Assembly: GCA_963766765.1 (NCBI GenBank)
Contig: CAVYBR010000012.1
Coordinates: 29,070 to 93,069 of the forward strand
Reading direction: 5' to 3'
Origin: JACCQS01 sp963766765
Lineage (GTDB): Bacteria > Actinomycetota > Actinomycetes > Mycobacteriales > Geodermatophilaceae
DNA length: 64,000 nt
In this document: positions 16,501 through 23,581 of the stretch, one piece after another
Position numbering within the stretch: the stretch's first letter is position 1
How the letters are laid out: each line of letters starts with the position of its first letter
Made by a program: the position numbers and the translations under genes
Notes under the pieces: generated by a model
What the model saw: only the letters and a program-made list of their open reading frames with translations
Told to the model about the DNA's origin: nothing
The model's database searches: none

Positions 16501-18486
16501 CGCCTCGTGGAAGGTCTCCCGGTACCTCGCGAGCAGTTCCGGCTTGGGCTCTTCGTGCTCCAGGAGTGGGCTGGTCAGGCCGAAGTCGTAGATCCAGACC
16601 TGCTGGCCGTTGAGGCACTGCACCTCATAGGGACGTTCGTCAGTCACGGACATTCCCATGTGCTGCAGGCGGGGCATGATCGAGGACAGCGTCATCGCCG
16701 CGCCGAGCCGGTAGATCTTGAACCGCCGCTCGCCGACACCGGCGCCGTGCGGGGTCCGCAGCGCCAGGTCCATCTCGGCGTCGGTGCCTTGCAGGGTCTC
16801 CAGCCGGGCGATGTCAGCGACCGCCTCGCTGGCCGGGAAGTCATCCTTGTATCCGTCGGAGAATGCACCGACGTACTTGCGGTGCAGCTCTCGGGCGCGG
16901 CCGGCGTCGTAGGCGAGCAGGAGTTCGTCGAGCAGGTCGTCGCTCCAGTTGCGCGCCGCCTTCGTCAGTCGCGCCTCGAGTTCCCCGACGTCGACGTCCG
17001 GAAGGGGCTCACCCTTGGGAGTCCGGATCACAAAGTGCAGCCGGGCCAGGATCGACTCGGTGCTGTGCGCGGTGTACTCGACCGTCACGCCGTGCAAGGT
17101 CTCCATGAGAATGGCCTGCATCGCCAGCCGGACGTTGGTGGTGTACCGGTCGCGCGGCAGATAGACGAGCGCAGAGAAGAAGCGGCCGTACGGGTCGCGC
17201 CGGAGGAACAGCCGGGTCTGGCGCCGCTCTCGCAGATGCAGGACCGCGAGCGCGATCGGCAGGAGTTCGGCGACCGAGATCTGCAGCAACTCATCGCGCG
17301 GGTAGTTCTCGAGGATGTCCAGCAGATCCTTGCCCGAGTGACTGCCCGGAGCGAGGCCGGAGCGGGCCATCACCTCGGCAACCTTGCGCCGTACGACCGG
17401 GATCGTGGTCACGCTGTCGACATAGGCACCGGACGGCAGCAGGCCCAGGATTCGACGCTCCCTGGTCGGCACGCCGTTCTCGTCGAAGGCCTTGACGCCG
17501 ACGTAATCGAGATAGACCGGACGGTGCACGGTCGATCGAGAGTCGGCTTTGGTGAGGATCAGCAACTCTGCTTCGCGAGCCTTGGCGGCGGCGGCCGCGG
17601 GCAGCCGGCGGGCAGCCGAGGCCATGTCGACGTCACTGCGCAGGATGCCCAGGCCGGTGCCGGCAACCGGCTCCAACGCATCGTTGTCGTTGAGGATGTA
17701 TTCGCGGTAGCCGAGGAAGACGAAGTTGTCGTCGGCCAACCAGCGAAGCAGTTCGGCGGCGTCGTCCACCTCTTCCTGCGCGATGCCCTTGGGCGGTCGG
17801 GATTCCAATTCGCGGGCAAGGCGCACGGACGTGGCGCGCATCTTGCCCCAGTCCTCGACCGCATGCCGCACGTCGGCGAGGACCCGGCGCAAGTCGCCCT
17901 CGAGCGCCCTGAGCGCCGCCGCATCGGGTTCGGCTGCGATCTCGAGGTGCATCCAGGACTCGACCAGCGCGTCGGCTGGCCTTTCCCTGGGTTTGGACGT
18001 GTTGCAAAGTTCCTGGAAGACACCGGTGATGTCTCTGCGGACGATCACGACGGGGTGGACGATCTCCAGGAGTTCGCGGCCTTGCCGACTGATCTCCGCG
18101 GTCACCGAATCGACCAGGAAGGGCATGTCGTCGGCAACGATCTCGACGATCGTGCGTCCGGCCAGCGGACTGTCCTCGTCGTCTCCGACTGTCCGGGCGC
18201 GGATGATGACCGAACCTTCCGGCCGGGTATGCGCGATCGCGAAGTGCCCGACGGCGATCTCGTAGAGCTCCTCGGGGCTGCGCTCGAGAACCTGTTCGAG
18301 CGGCTCCTGCCAGCAGTAACGCCGCAGCAGGATCTCGACGTCGTCCTCGGACAGTCCCGGCGGAAGTTCGCGTTCGGCACCGAGCGCTGCGGCGTCACGC
18401 AGTCGCGCGGACTTATCCGCGTACAGCTGCTCCATACGGGTCCAGTCGGATACCGCTAGTGACTGGGTTTGGTCTGCGCTGACCAC
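13522..18486 (-). CDS. gdh: NAD-specific glutamate dehydrogenase, large (about 180 kDa) class
   Basis: This 1654-residue enzyme oxidatively deaminates glutamate to 2-oxoglutarate with NAD. The N-terminal third is the regulatory region with ACT-like and helical domains. The catalytic GDH domain lies roughly between residues 700 and 1250 and carries RGGLRWSDRREDLRTE, VPTGAKGGFVVR, GIGDMSGDVFGNGM, FIDPNPDAA, LLWNGGIGTYVK and SAGVDTSDHEVNIK. The C-terminal part is helical. The length and order match the L_180 class of actinomycetes and proteobacteria. GTG at 18486 starts the frame. It is monocistronic and convergent with the GntR gene. A very long open frame on the opposite strand is only GC-driven shadow. 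Confidence 0.95.
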   Translation of the reverse strand: MVSADQTQSLAVSDWTRMEQLYADKSARLRDAAALGAERELPPGLSEDDVEILLRRYCWQEPLEQVLERSPEELYEIAVGHFAIAHTRPEGSVIIRARTVGDDEDSPLAGRTIVEIVADDMPFLVDSVTAEISRQGRELLEIVHPVVIVRRDITGVFQELCNTSKPRERPADALVESWMHLEIAAEPDAAALRALEGDLRRVLADVRHAVEDWGKMRATSVRLARELESRPPKGIAQEEVDDAAELLRWLADDNFVFLGYREYILNDNDALEPVAGTGLGILRSDVDMASAARRLPAAAAAKAREAELLILTKADSRSTVHRPVYLDYVGVKAFDENGVPTRERRILGLLPSGAYVDSVTTIPVVRRKVAEVMARSGLAPGSHSGKDLLDILENYPRDELLQISVAELLPIALAVLHLRERRQTRLFLRRDPYGRFFSALVYLPRDRYTTNVRLAMQAILMETLHGVTVEYTAHSTESILARLHFVIRTPKGEPLPDVDVGELEARLTKAARNWSDDLLDELLLAYDAGRARELHRKYVGAFSDGYKDDFPASEAVADIARLETLQGTDAEMDLALRTPHGAGVGERRFKIYRLGAAMTLSSIMPRLQHMGMSVTDERPYEVQCLNGQQVWIYDFGLTSPLLEHEEPKPELLARYRETFHEAFAAIWSGEAEDDGFNALVTAGDIPWRLVAVLRAYVRYLRQGGLTFSQVYIEQALVRNVETTKLLVRRFEIRFDPAYVGDRAADEEAIRLQIVEALGKVSSLDEDRILSSLSRIVHATQRTNFYQSTVDEAGTRKTKSYISFKFDPAQVPDLPEPRPAREIWVYSPRVEGVHLRFGAVARGGLRWSDRREDLRTEILGLVKAQTVKNTVIVPTGAKGGFVVRAPVDPTDRDAWQAEGIACYRIFIGALLDITDNLVNGKVEPPEAVVRHDGDDTYLVVAADKGTATFSDIANDVAISYGFWLGDAFASGGSVGYDHKAMGITARGAWESVQRHFREMGHDTQTQDFTVVGIGDMSGDVFGNGMLLSEHIRLLAAFDHRHIFIDPNPDAAISHTERKRLFELPRSSWAEYDSELISAGGGVWPRSAKSIPISPEMRMALGLQVDAGSGSDDSAGSSGPSALTPAELMKAILQAPADLLWNGGIGTYVKASSENDIEVGDRANDAIRVNGSELRVKVVGEGGNLGLTQLGRIEYALAGGRINTDAIDNSAGVDTSDHEVNIKILLNRVRDDGLIDNAARSEILAEMTDEVGELVLADNYNQNAALANEAIYAAQMVDVAQRYIRHLVHEGRLNRAIEFLPNDRVLSERARDGIGLTGPELSVLLAYSKIELADVLVDSDLPDDPAVHHILYDYFPSLVRERYQDQMDTHPLRREIVTTGLVNTTINVAGVTGIFRLQEESGAALDELVRGHVASCAIFGVAEVWAQAAALDNVVPAAVQATMRLEATRLSERSTRWLMLHAAQPVDIGEEVSRYRDGAAEVLQLLPEQMRGSDAESYAKRRAELERAGVPAEQAARIATFPKAIAALDIVKVATETHHTLREVGEVYHFLAEELALSAMLERIIALPRNSRWKAMSRATLRDDFNALHAELTADVLQCGAEGDDAPARFKDWSARTADPQRRAVAMLADIVSGDSQDLATLVVAVRVLREMLARS

Positions 18487-18552
18487 GGGCTGAGGCTAGC
18501 GCCCTTCCGGCGCGCCGGGCGACTTGTCCTGATCGCCCTCGTTGGCTGTGGC

Positions 18553-18608
18553 TGACTGAACCCGTAGCAGCTCAGATCGGCCATCGGCAGCTGCGGAGGG
18601 TTCAGTCA
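18553..18608. repeat. 56-bp inverted-repeat element, copy A
   Basis: TGACTGAACCC at 18553-18563 and its exact complement at 18598-18608 form an 11-bp stem around a 34-base interior containing GCAGCTC and GGCC. The right arm includes the stop codon of the DUF559 gene. A related copy with shared interior blocks lies at 19631-19683, on the other side of the same gene. Confidence 0.65.
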
Positions 18609-19547
18609 CCCACGGAGTCTGCCGCTCAGGATTACAAGCGTCTGCTCGATCCTCGCGATCACGGCTGCTGGATTGTCATGAATGTGCCGCCAGGTGAATC
18701 GCAGCACGGTCCAGCCGGCCGCGGTCAGCGTGTTCTGCCGCTCGCGATCGCGCTCGAACGCCTGGCGGTCGCCATGGAAGGCAAAGCCGTCGATCTCGAC
18801 GACGAGCCGCACCTCGTCGAAGATCAGGTCTGGACGGAACGTCCGACCAGCAATGACCAATTCAGCATTTGCCCGCCAACCCGAAATGCCGGCGGCGACA
18901 AGCGCGCGATGGGTGACTCGTTCCGCCTCCGAGTGCGGGTTGGTCGCACAGTCGCGAACGGCAGCCCTGGCAGTGGCCCAACCCCGTCGATGGGCGCCCC
19001 GGTCCAGCACGGACTGGAGGGCATCCGGTCTCAGTAAGTTCCGCTGCGCCATTCGGTGCAGCAGGTCGCTGCACCCGTCGGATGCCAGATCCGTCGCAGT
19101 CCGAAGGGCCTTGGTGATCAAGATCCCGTTGTGGCTGCCGATGTCGCGTCGATCCATCGTGCCTCGTGCTACGAGCACGCCCGGTTGCTGGGACAGTCGT
19201 CTGCTCGCGGGGATAGTGATCCGGATCGGCAGCTTCAACTCCTCGAGATGCCCAGCCCATACGGCGGCGGCTGACCCGGTGATCACAGCATCGTCACCTG
19301 CCCACATCCACGCGGCTCGGATGAGTTGTCGGCCACTCAGCCCTGTCGCATGGTCCGTTGCGGACGCCTCGGTCCAATAGACAGTGGGCAGAACCCGCTG
19401 CCACCGCGCCCGCCTGAGGTGGCCATCCACCACGGTTCGTTTGAGCCCGGCGGCAAGCGCCTGGTCCCTACGGATGAGCCCATCCTGAAACCGAAGCAGC
19501 TCGAGAATTGACAGCCGCCGGGCAAGCGCCACCATGTCCATCTGCAC
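18606..19547 (-). CDS. DUF559 (PD-(D/E)XK-like) domain protein with AbiEi-like N-terminal half
   Basis: This 313-residue protein has an N-terminal part with a short winged helix (RRDQALAAGLKRTVVDGHL) and the SAAAVWAGH pattern seen in AbiEi/type IV antitoxin-like proteins of actinomycetes. The C-terminal DUF559 domain has the restriction-endonuclease-like core FRPDLIFDEVRLVVEIDG, followed by HGDRQAFERDRERQN. The family is common but uncharacterised; a DNA-acting role is inferred from the fold. The start could be GTG 19547 or the ATG two codons later. The gene is flanked on both sides by copies of one repeat element, which may mean it moves as a cassette. Confidence 0.75.
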   Translation of the reverse strand: MQMDMVALARRLSILELLRFQDGLIRRDQALAAGLKRTVVDGHLRRARWQRVLPTVYWTEASATDHATGLSGRQLIRAAWMWAGDDAVITGSAAAVWAGHLEELKLPIRITIPASRRLSQQPGVLVARGTMDRRDIGSHNGILITKALRTATDLASDGCSDLLHRMAQRNLLRPDALQSVLDRGAHRRGWATARAAVRDCATNPHSEAERVTHRALVAAGISGWRANAELVIAGRTFRPDLIFDEVRLVVEIDGFAFHGDRQAFERDRERQNTLTAAGWTVLRFTWRHIHDNPAAVIARIEQTLVILSGRLRG

Positions 19548-19630
19548 GAGGTCATCGCACCCGACCTGCAGCCCCGATCGGAAAATGCAGGAGCGAATGT
19601 GGACGCGGATGGGCAGTTGTGGATCAGCGT

Positions 19631-19683
19631 TGACTGAACCGCATGCAGCTCTTAGTGGCCGATATCGACTGCGGAGGGTTCAG
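19631..19683. repeat. inverted-repeat element, copy B
   Basis: TGACTGAACC at 19631-19640 is followed by GCAGCTC, GGCC and CTGCGGAGGGTTCAG in the same order and nearly the same spacing as copy A at 18553-18608. The stem is shorter (CTGAACC with GGTTCAG). The two copies are in direct orientation 1078 bases apart and bracket the DUF559 gene. Confidence 0.6.
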
Positions 19684-19773
19684 CGAACGACGAGCCGCAG
19701 TACATCGCGGCGTCCGCCTCTCGCAACATGTCCCCATCCACACCGCTTGGCCGAGGTGTGAGTATGAGCAACG

Positions 19774-21321
19774 ATGACTTCCTCGACCGACCCGATCTCG
19801 ATCACCCCCACCGAAGATCTGCGCGCCCGGGCCTGGCAGGCCCTTGACCGCTGTGGAGTGAGCCTCGCTGCCACTGCCGCGCACACGATCCAGGCGCGGA
19901 CACCGATCACCGGTGAGGATCTCTTCGCCTATCCGCTCGCCACGGCAGAAGATGTCTCCGCGGCGATCGCGGCAGCCCGTACTGCGTTCGGCCACTGGCG
20001 CGTGGTGCCAGCTCCCGTGCGTGGCGCGCTCGTCAAGCGCTTCGGTGCACTGGTCGCCGAACACAAGGCCGACCTCGCCGAACTCATCAGCATCGAGGTC
20101 GGCAAGATCTCCTCCGAAGCGCTGGGCGAGGTCCAGGAGATGGTCGATATCTGCGACTTCGCGGTCGGCCTGTCCCGCCAACTCGACGGGCGCACGATGC
20201 CTTCCGAACGTCCGGGCCACCGGCTTATGGAGACCTGGCACCCGCTCGGAGTGGTCGGCGTCATCTCGGCGTTCAACTTCCCGGCCGCGGTCTGGTCGTG
20301 GAACACTGCGCTCGCGCTGGTCTGCGGAGACACCGTCGTCTGGAAGCCCTCGCCGCTTGCCGCCCTGACCGCCGCGGCGTGCTCGGCATTGTTGGATCGG
20401 GCGGCCGCCGACTGCGGCGCTCCGGACAACCTCAATGTCCTGGTTGTCGCCGATGCGGAGGCTGGCGCCGCGCTGGTCGACAGCCCCGACGTCGCATTGC
20501 TCAGCGCGACCGGCTCCGAGCGGATGGGTGCGCAGGTCGGTCCGCGGGTGGCAGCACGATTCGGGCGGGCGTTGCTGGAACTCGGTGGCAACAACGCGGC
20601 GATCGTCAGCGGATCGGCCGACCTGGACATCGCCACGCGCGGCATCGTGTTCGCCGCAGCGGGTACGGCCGGCCAGCGATGCACCACGATGCGCCGGGTC
20701 ATCGCTCATGAGTCTGTCGTCGACGAGCTCACCGACCGGATCTCCCGCGCCTACGAGGGGCTCGCCATCGGTGACCCGCTGGCCGACGGAACGCTGGTGG
20801 GGCCGCTGATCGACGAGCGTTCGTACGACCGGATGGCCGCGGCGCTGGAGCGCGCGGTGGCCGACGGCGGAGAAGTCGTGACCGGCGGAGGGCGGCGCGA
20901 AGTCGAAGGCTTCCCCGCCGCTGCCTACGCGGAGCCGGCGCTGGTCCGGATGCCGGCGCAGACCGACATCGTGCGTACCGAGACCTTCGCCCCGATCCTG
21001 TACGTACTCACCCATTCCGATCTGGCGGAGGCGATCGCGCTGCACAACGACGTACCGCAGGGCCTGTCCTCGGCGATCTTCACCCAGGATCAGCGCGAGG
21101 CCGAGCAGTTCATGGCCGCCGACGGTTCGGACTGCGGCATCGTCAACGTCAACATCGGGACTTCCGGCGCCGAGATCGGCGGTGCCTTCGGTGGCGAGAA
21201 GTCCACCGGCGGCGGCCGCGAGTCCGGGTCGGACGCCTGGCGTGCGTACATGCGCCGGGCGACCAACACGGTCAACTACTCGAACGAACTCCCGCTGGCC
21301 CAGGGCGTGAACTTCGGCTGA
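19774..21321 (+). CDS. aldehyde dehydrogenase, ALDH7 / L-aminoadipate-semialdehyde type
   Basis: This 515-residue NAD(P)-dependent dehydrogenase has the catalytic cysteine in AGTAGQRCTTMRR, the general base glutamate in LLELGGNNAAI and the NAD-site segment VVWKPSPLAA. The C-terminal GAEIGGAFGGEKSTGGGRESGSDAWRAYMRR is diagnostic of the aminoadipate-semialdehyde (piperideine-6-carboxylate) dehydrogenase group, which acts in lysine catabolism. ATG at 19774 was chosen. No lysine aminotransferase is adjacent, so the pathway link rests on the family. The gene stands alone, divergent from the DUF559 gene. Confidence 0.88.
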   Translation: MTSSTDPISITPTEDLRARAWQALDRCGVSLAATAAHTIQARTPITGEDLFAYPLATAEDVSAAIAAARTAFGHWRVVPAPVRGALVKRFGALVAEHKADLAELISIEVGKISSEALGEVQEMVDICDFAVGLSRQLDGRTMPSERPGHRLMETWHPLGVVGVISAFNFPAAVWSWNTALALVCGDTVVWKPSPLAALTAAACSALLDRAAADCGAPDNLNVLVVADAEAGAALVDSPDVALLSATGSERMGAQVGPRVAARFGRALLELGGNNAAIVSGSADLDIATRGIVFAAAGTAGQRCTTMRRVIAHESVVDELTDRISRAYEGLAIGDPLADGTLVGPLIDERSYDRMAAALERAVADGGEVVTGGGRREVEGFPAAAYAEPALVRMPAQTDIVRTETFAPILYVLTHSDLAEAIALHNDVPQGLSSAIFTQDQREAEQFMAADGSDCGIVNVNIGTSGAEIGGAFGGEKSTGGGRESGSDAWRAYMRRATNTVNYSNELPLAQGVNFG

Positions 21322-21844
21322 CCTATGGGATCGGACGTGTCGGACTCGCGGTGGCGGGTCTATCCCGCTGCTCTCCCCCGACCGAACAACCGAGCACCCC
21401 GGTGGATCTTCGGGGGGTCAGGATGGTCAGCTGTTGCGATCGAGACCCACCGATTCCTCGGTGGGATGGACCTCGGCGACCCAGAAGTACTCGGGAACTG
21501 TGGTGTGCTGCCGAGGCGCTGCTATTTGAAGAACAGCAACGGAGCGTGACTGCAGATGCACAGACCGTAGTCTTGTGGTCCAAGCCGTGTCAATGGATCT
21601 TTCCGCCCCGTTGTGCGCAGGGTCACCCCGCCCGAACGATCTTTCGCCGCGCAGTGCCGTACCGTGGATGATGTTGCTCGCGCCTATTGCGAGCCGATCG
21701 GACGCGGATTCGCGAGTTTCTGCATCCCTTGCTTTGCTACAGCGCACCTTGCGCTGGGCCCGTCCTAATCGTTTCTCCACCGCGTGAGTGACACCGCAGT
21801 GTGAATCGCCAGTGACGTGCCATCCGTCCTGGAGGACTACAACT
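21322..21844 (+). other. 523-base gap and probable long leader of the helicase gene
   Basis: No convincing gene is seen. An 8-bp perfect hairpin (CCCACCGA, loop TTCC) is at 21446-21465. The ribosome site GGAGG of the helicase (21831-21835) lies inside GTCCTGGAGGAC, so it could be partly masked by local pairing. Long structured leaders are common for cold-responsive DEAD-box helicases; that this is one is inference. Confidence 0.4.
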
Positions 21845-23380
21845 TTGTCTCAGCTCCACCCTGCCCGTTCGACCCTGCCCGCAACCGCTGCGCCCAATTC
21901 GGTCCTGCCGGGTTTCGCCGACCTCGGGCTCCCCGCCAACATCGTGACCACGCTGCACCGGCGTGGCATCACCCAACCCTTCCCCATACAAGCCGCCACC
22001 ATCCCGGACATCCTGGCCGGCAAAGACGTGCTCGGCCGCGGCCAGACCGGCTCCGGCAAAACACTCGCCTTCGGCCTGCCCACGCTGGTCCGGCTCACCC
22101 AGGGCAGCACCGCTCCCAAGCGGCCCCGCGCCCTCGTGCTCGTGCCGACTCGTGAGCTCGCGATGCAGGTATGCGAGGCCCTCGAGCCGTACGCCACCCC
22201 GCTTGGCCTCTGCGTCAAGAACGTGGTCGGCGGCATGCCGTTCGGCCGCCAGATCGACGGTCTGCGGCGCGGCGTCGACCTGCTCGTTGCCACCCCCGGC
22301 CGACTCAACGACCTGATCAGCCAGCGCGCCTGCGACCTCGGCGATGTGTCCATCGCGATCCTCGACGAGGCTGACCACATGGCCGACATGGGCTTTCTGC
22401 CCCAGGTGCGCAAGCTCCTCGACCAGGTCCGCCCCGGTGGACAGCGCCTGCTGTTCTCGGCCACGCTCGACGGTGATGTCGACAAGGTCGTGCGGCAGTA
22501 CCTCTCCCACCCCGTCACCCACTCCGTTGCCCCGGCCACCGCCGGTGTCGTGGAGATGGACCACCACCTCATCGCGGTGTCGGAAGGCGACAAGCTCGAT
22601 GTCGTCAGCGAGATCGCCTCACGCGAGGGCCGGACGATGTTCTTCGTACGCACCAAGCACGGCGCCGATCGGCTAGCCAAGAAGCTCGGACAGGTCGGCG
22701 TACGCGCCGGAGCCCTGCACGGCGGCAAATCCCAGGGCCAGCGCACGCGAACGCTGAACCAGTTCAAGGACGGCCTGGTGCCGGTCCTGGTCGCGACCGA
22801 CGTGGCTGCCCGCGGGATCCACGTCGACAACGTCGGCCTCGTCGTTCACGTCGACCCGCCGGCCGACCCCAAGGACTACCTGCACCGCGCCGGTCGTACG
22901 GCACGGGCCGGCGAGTCCGGCACGGTTCTGACCCTGGTGCTCCCGCATCAGCGTCGTGAGGTCGATCAGATGACCCGCAAAGCCGGCGTGCAGGCGACCC
23001 GCAGCAGCGCTCGTCCTGGCGATGCCGATCTCGCTTCACTGACCGGCGCTCGCCGGCCGAGCGGGATCGCGCTGACTCCGCCGCCGGCAGACATCGAAGC
23101 GCGTCGGCACCCGCGCAGAAATGGGCACCGACGCGTCGGTACGCCCGGTCGGGACGGCTCTTCCACATCGTCCAAGGGCGGTCAGTCCCGTACGCCCGGA
23201 TACCGCGGCGGCGGACGCAGTTCGGCTGCGCCGCGAAGCGGGACGCCGGGCCGCTCCGGTGCGCCGCGAGGCGCAACGCCGGGCAACCCGCGGATCGCCG
23301 GCGGAGCAGTCGGTCGCTCGGAAGCCGGACACAGCCGCTCCGGTTCACCGCGCGGACGTCGTACGGCCCGCAGCTACTGA
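21845..23380 (+). CDS. DEAD-box ATP-dependent RNA helicase
   Basis: This 511-residue helicase unwinds RNA during ribosome assembly, decay or cold adaptation. Motifs in order are the Q motif region (FADLGLP...PFPIQ), Walker A GRGQTGSGKT, PTREL, TPGR, DEAD in ILDEADHMADMGF, SAT, the second RecA domain with VATDVAARGIHV, and HRAGRTAR. The C-terminal tail of about 140 residues is rich in Gly, Arg and Ser (GGGRSS, GRSG repeats), a likely unstructured RNA-binding extension. TTG at 21845 is taken as start because GGAGG lies nine bases upstream and the helicase core begins soon after; in-frame GTG codons further upstream lack such a site. Confidence 0.9.
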   Translation: MSQLHPARSTLPATAAPNSVLPGFADLGLPANIVTTLHRRGITQPFPIQAATIPDILAGKDVLGRGQTGSGKTLAFGLPTLVRLTQGSTAPKRPRALVLVPTRELAMQVCEALEPYATPLGLCVKNVVGGMPFGRQIDGLRRGVDLLVATPGRLNDLISQRACDLGDVSIAILDEADHMADMGFLPQVRKLLDQVRPGGQRLLFSATLDGDVDKVVRQYLSHPVTHSVAPATAGVVEMDHHLIAVSEGDKLDVVSEIASREGRTMFFVRTKHGADRLAKKLGQVGVRAGALHGGKSQGQRTRTLNQFKDGLVPVLVATDVAARGIHVDNVGLVVHVDPPADPKDYLHRAGRTARAGESGTVLTLVLPHQRREVDQMTRKAGVQATRSSARPGDADLASLTGARRPSGIALTPPPADIEARRHPRRNGHRRVGTPGRDGSSTSSKGGQSRTPGYRGGGRSSAAPRSGTPGRSGAPRGATPGNPRIAGGAVGRSEAGHSRSGSPRGRRTARSY

Positions 23381-23412
23381 TCCTCAACGCCTGAGCCCAA
23401 CCGTCCAGACTT

Positions 23413-23493
23413 TGGCGGTTTCTGCAGAAACCGCCAGGTTTGGGTCGTGCGCCCGGCGACACGTGCGTGGCGGTTTCTGCAGAAACCGCCACG
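23413..23493. repeat. two perfect palindromes built on GGCGGTTTCTG
   Basis: A 24-bp perfect palindrome (half-site TGGCGGTTTCTG) at 23413-23436 is followed by a second copy with 28-bp symmetry at 23466-23493; centre to centre is 55 bases. Both lie in the 201-base gap between the helicase and the UDG-like gene. There is no T-run, so a simple intrinsic terminator is unlikely. Protein binding sites or REP-like elements are alternatives. Confidence 0.75.
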
Positions 23494-23581
23494 TTGTGAG
23501 TTTGGTGGAGCGCGAAAACGGGCTCCCGCGTGCGCTGTGCTCTGTCACGCTTGTCCCTCGAACTTTGTCGAGGAGGCGGAT

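Noticed and set aside
16507..18459. 650-codon open frame antisense to the glutamate dehydrogenase
   Set aside because: It is the GC-driven shadow of a strongly conserved gene and has no protein-like motif.
19624..21045. 473-codon open frame antisense to the aldehyde dehydrogenase
   Set aside because: Composition is Arg/Gly-rich shadow; the opposite strand has all ALDH motifs.
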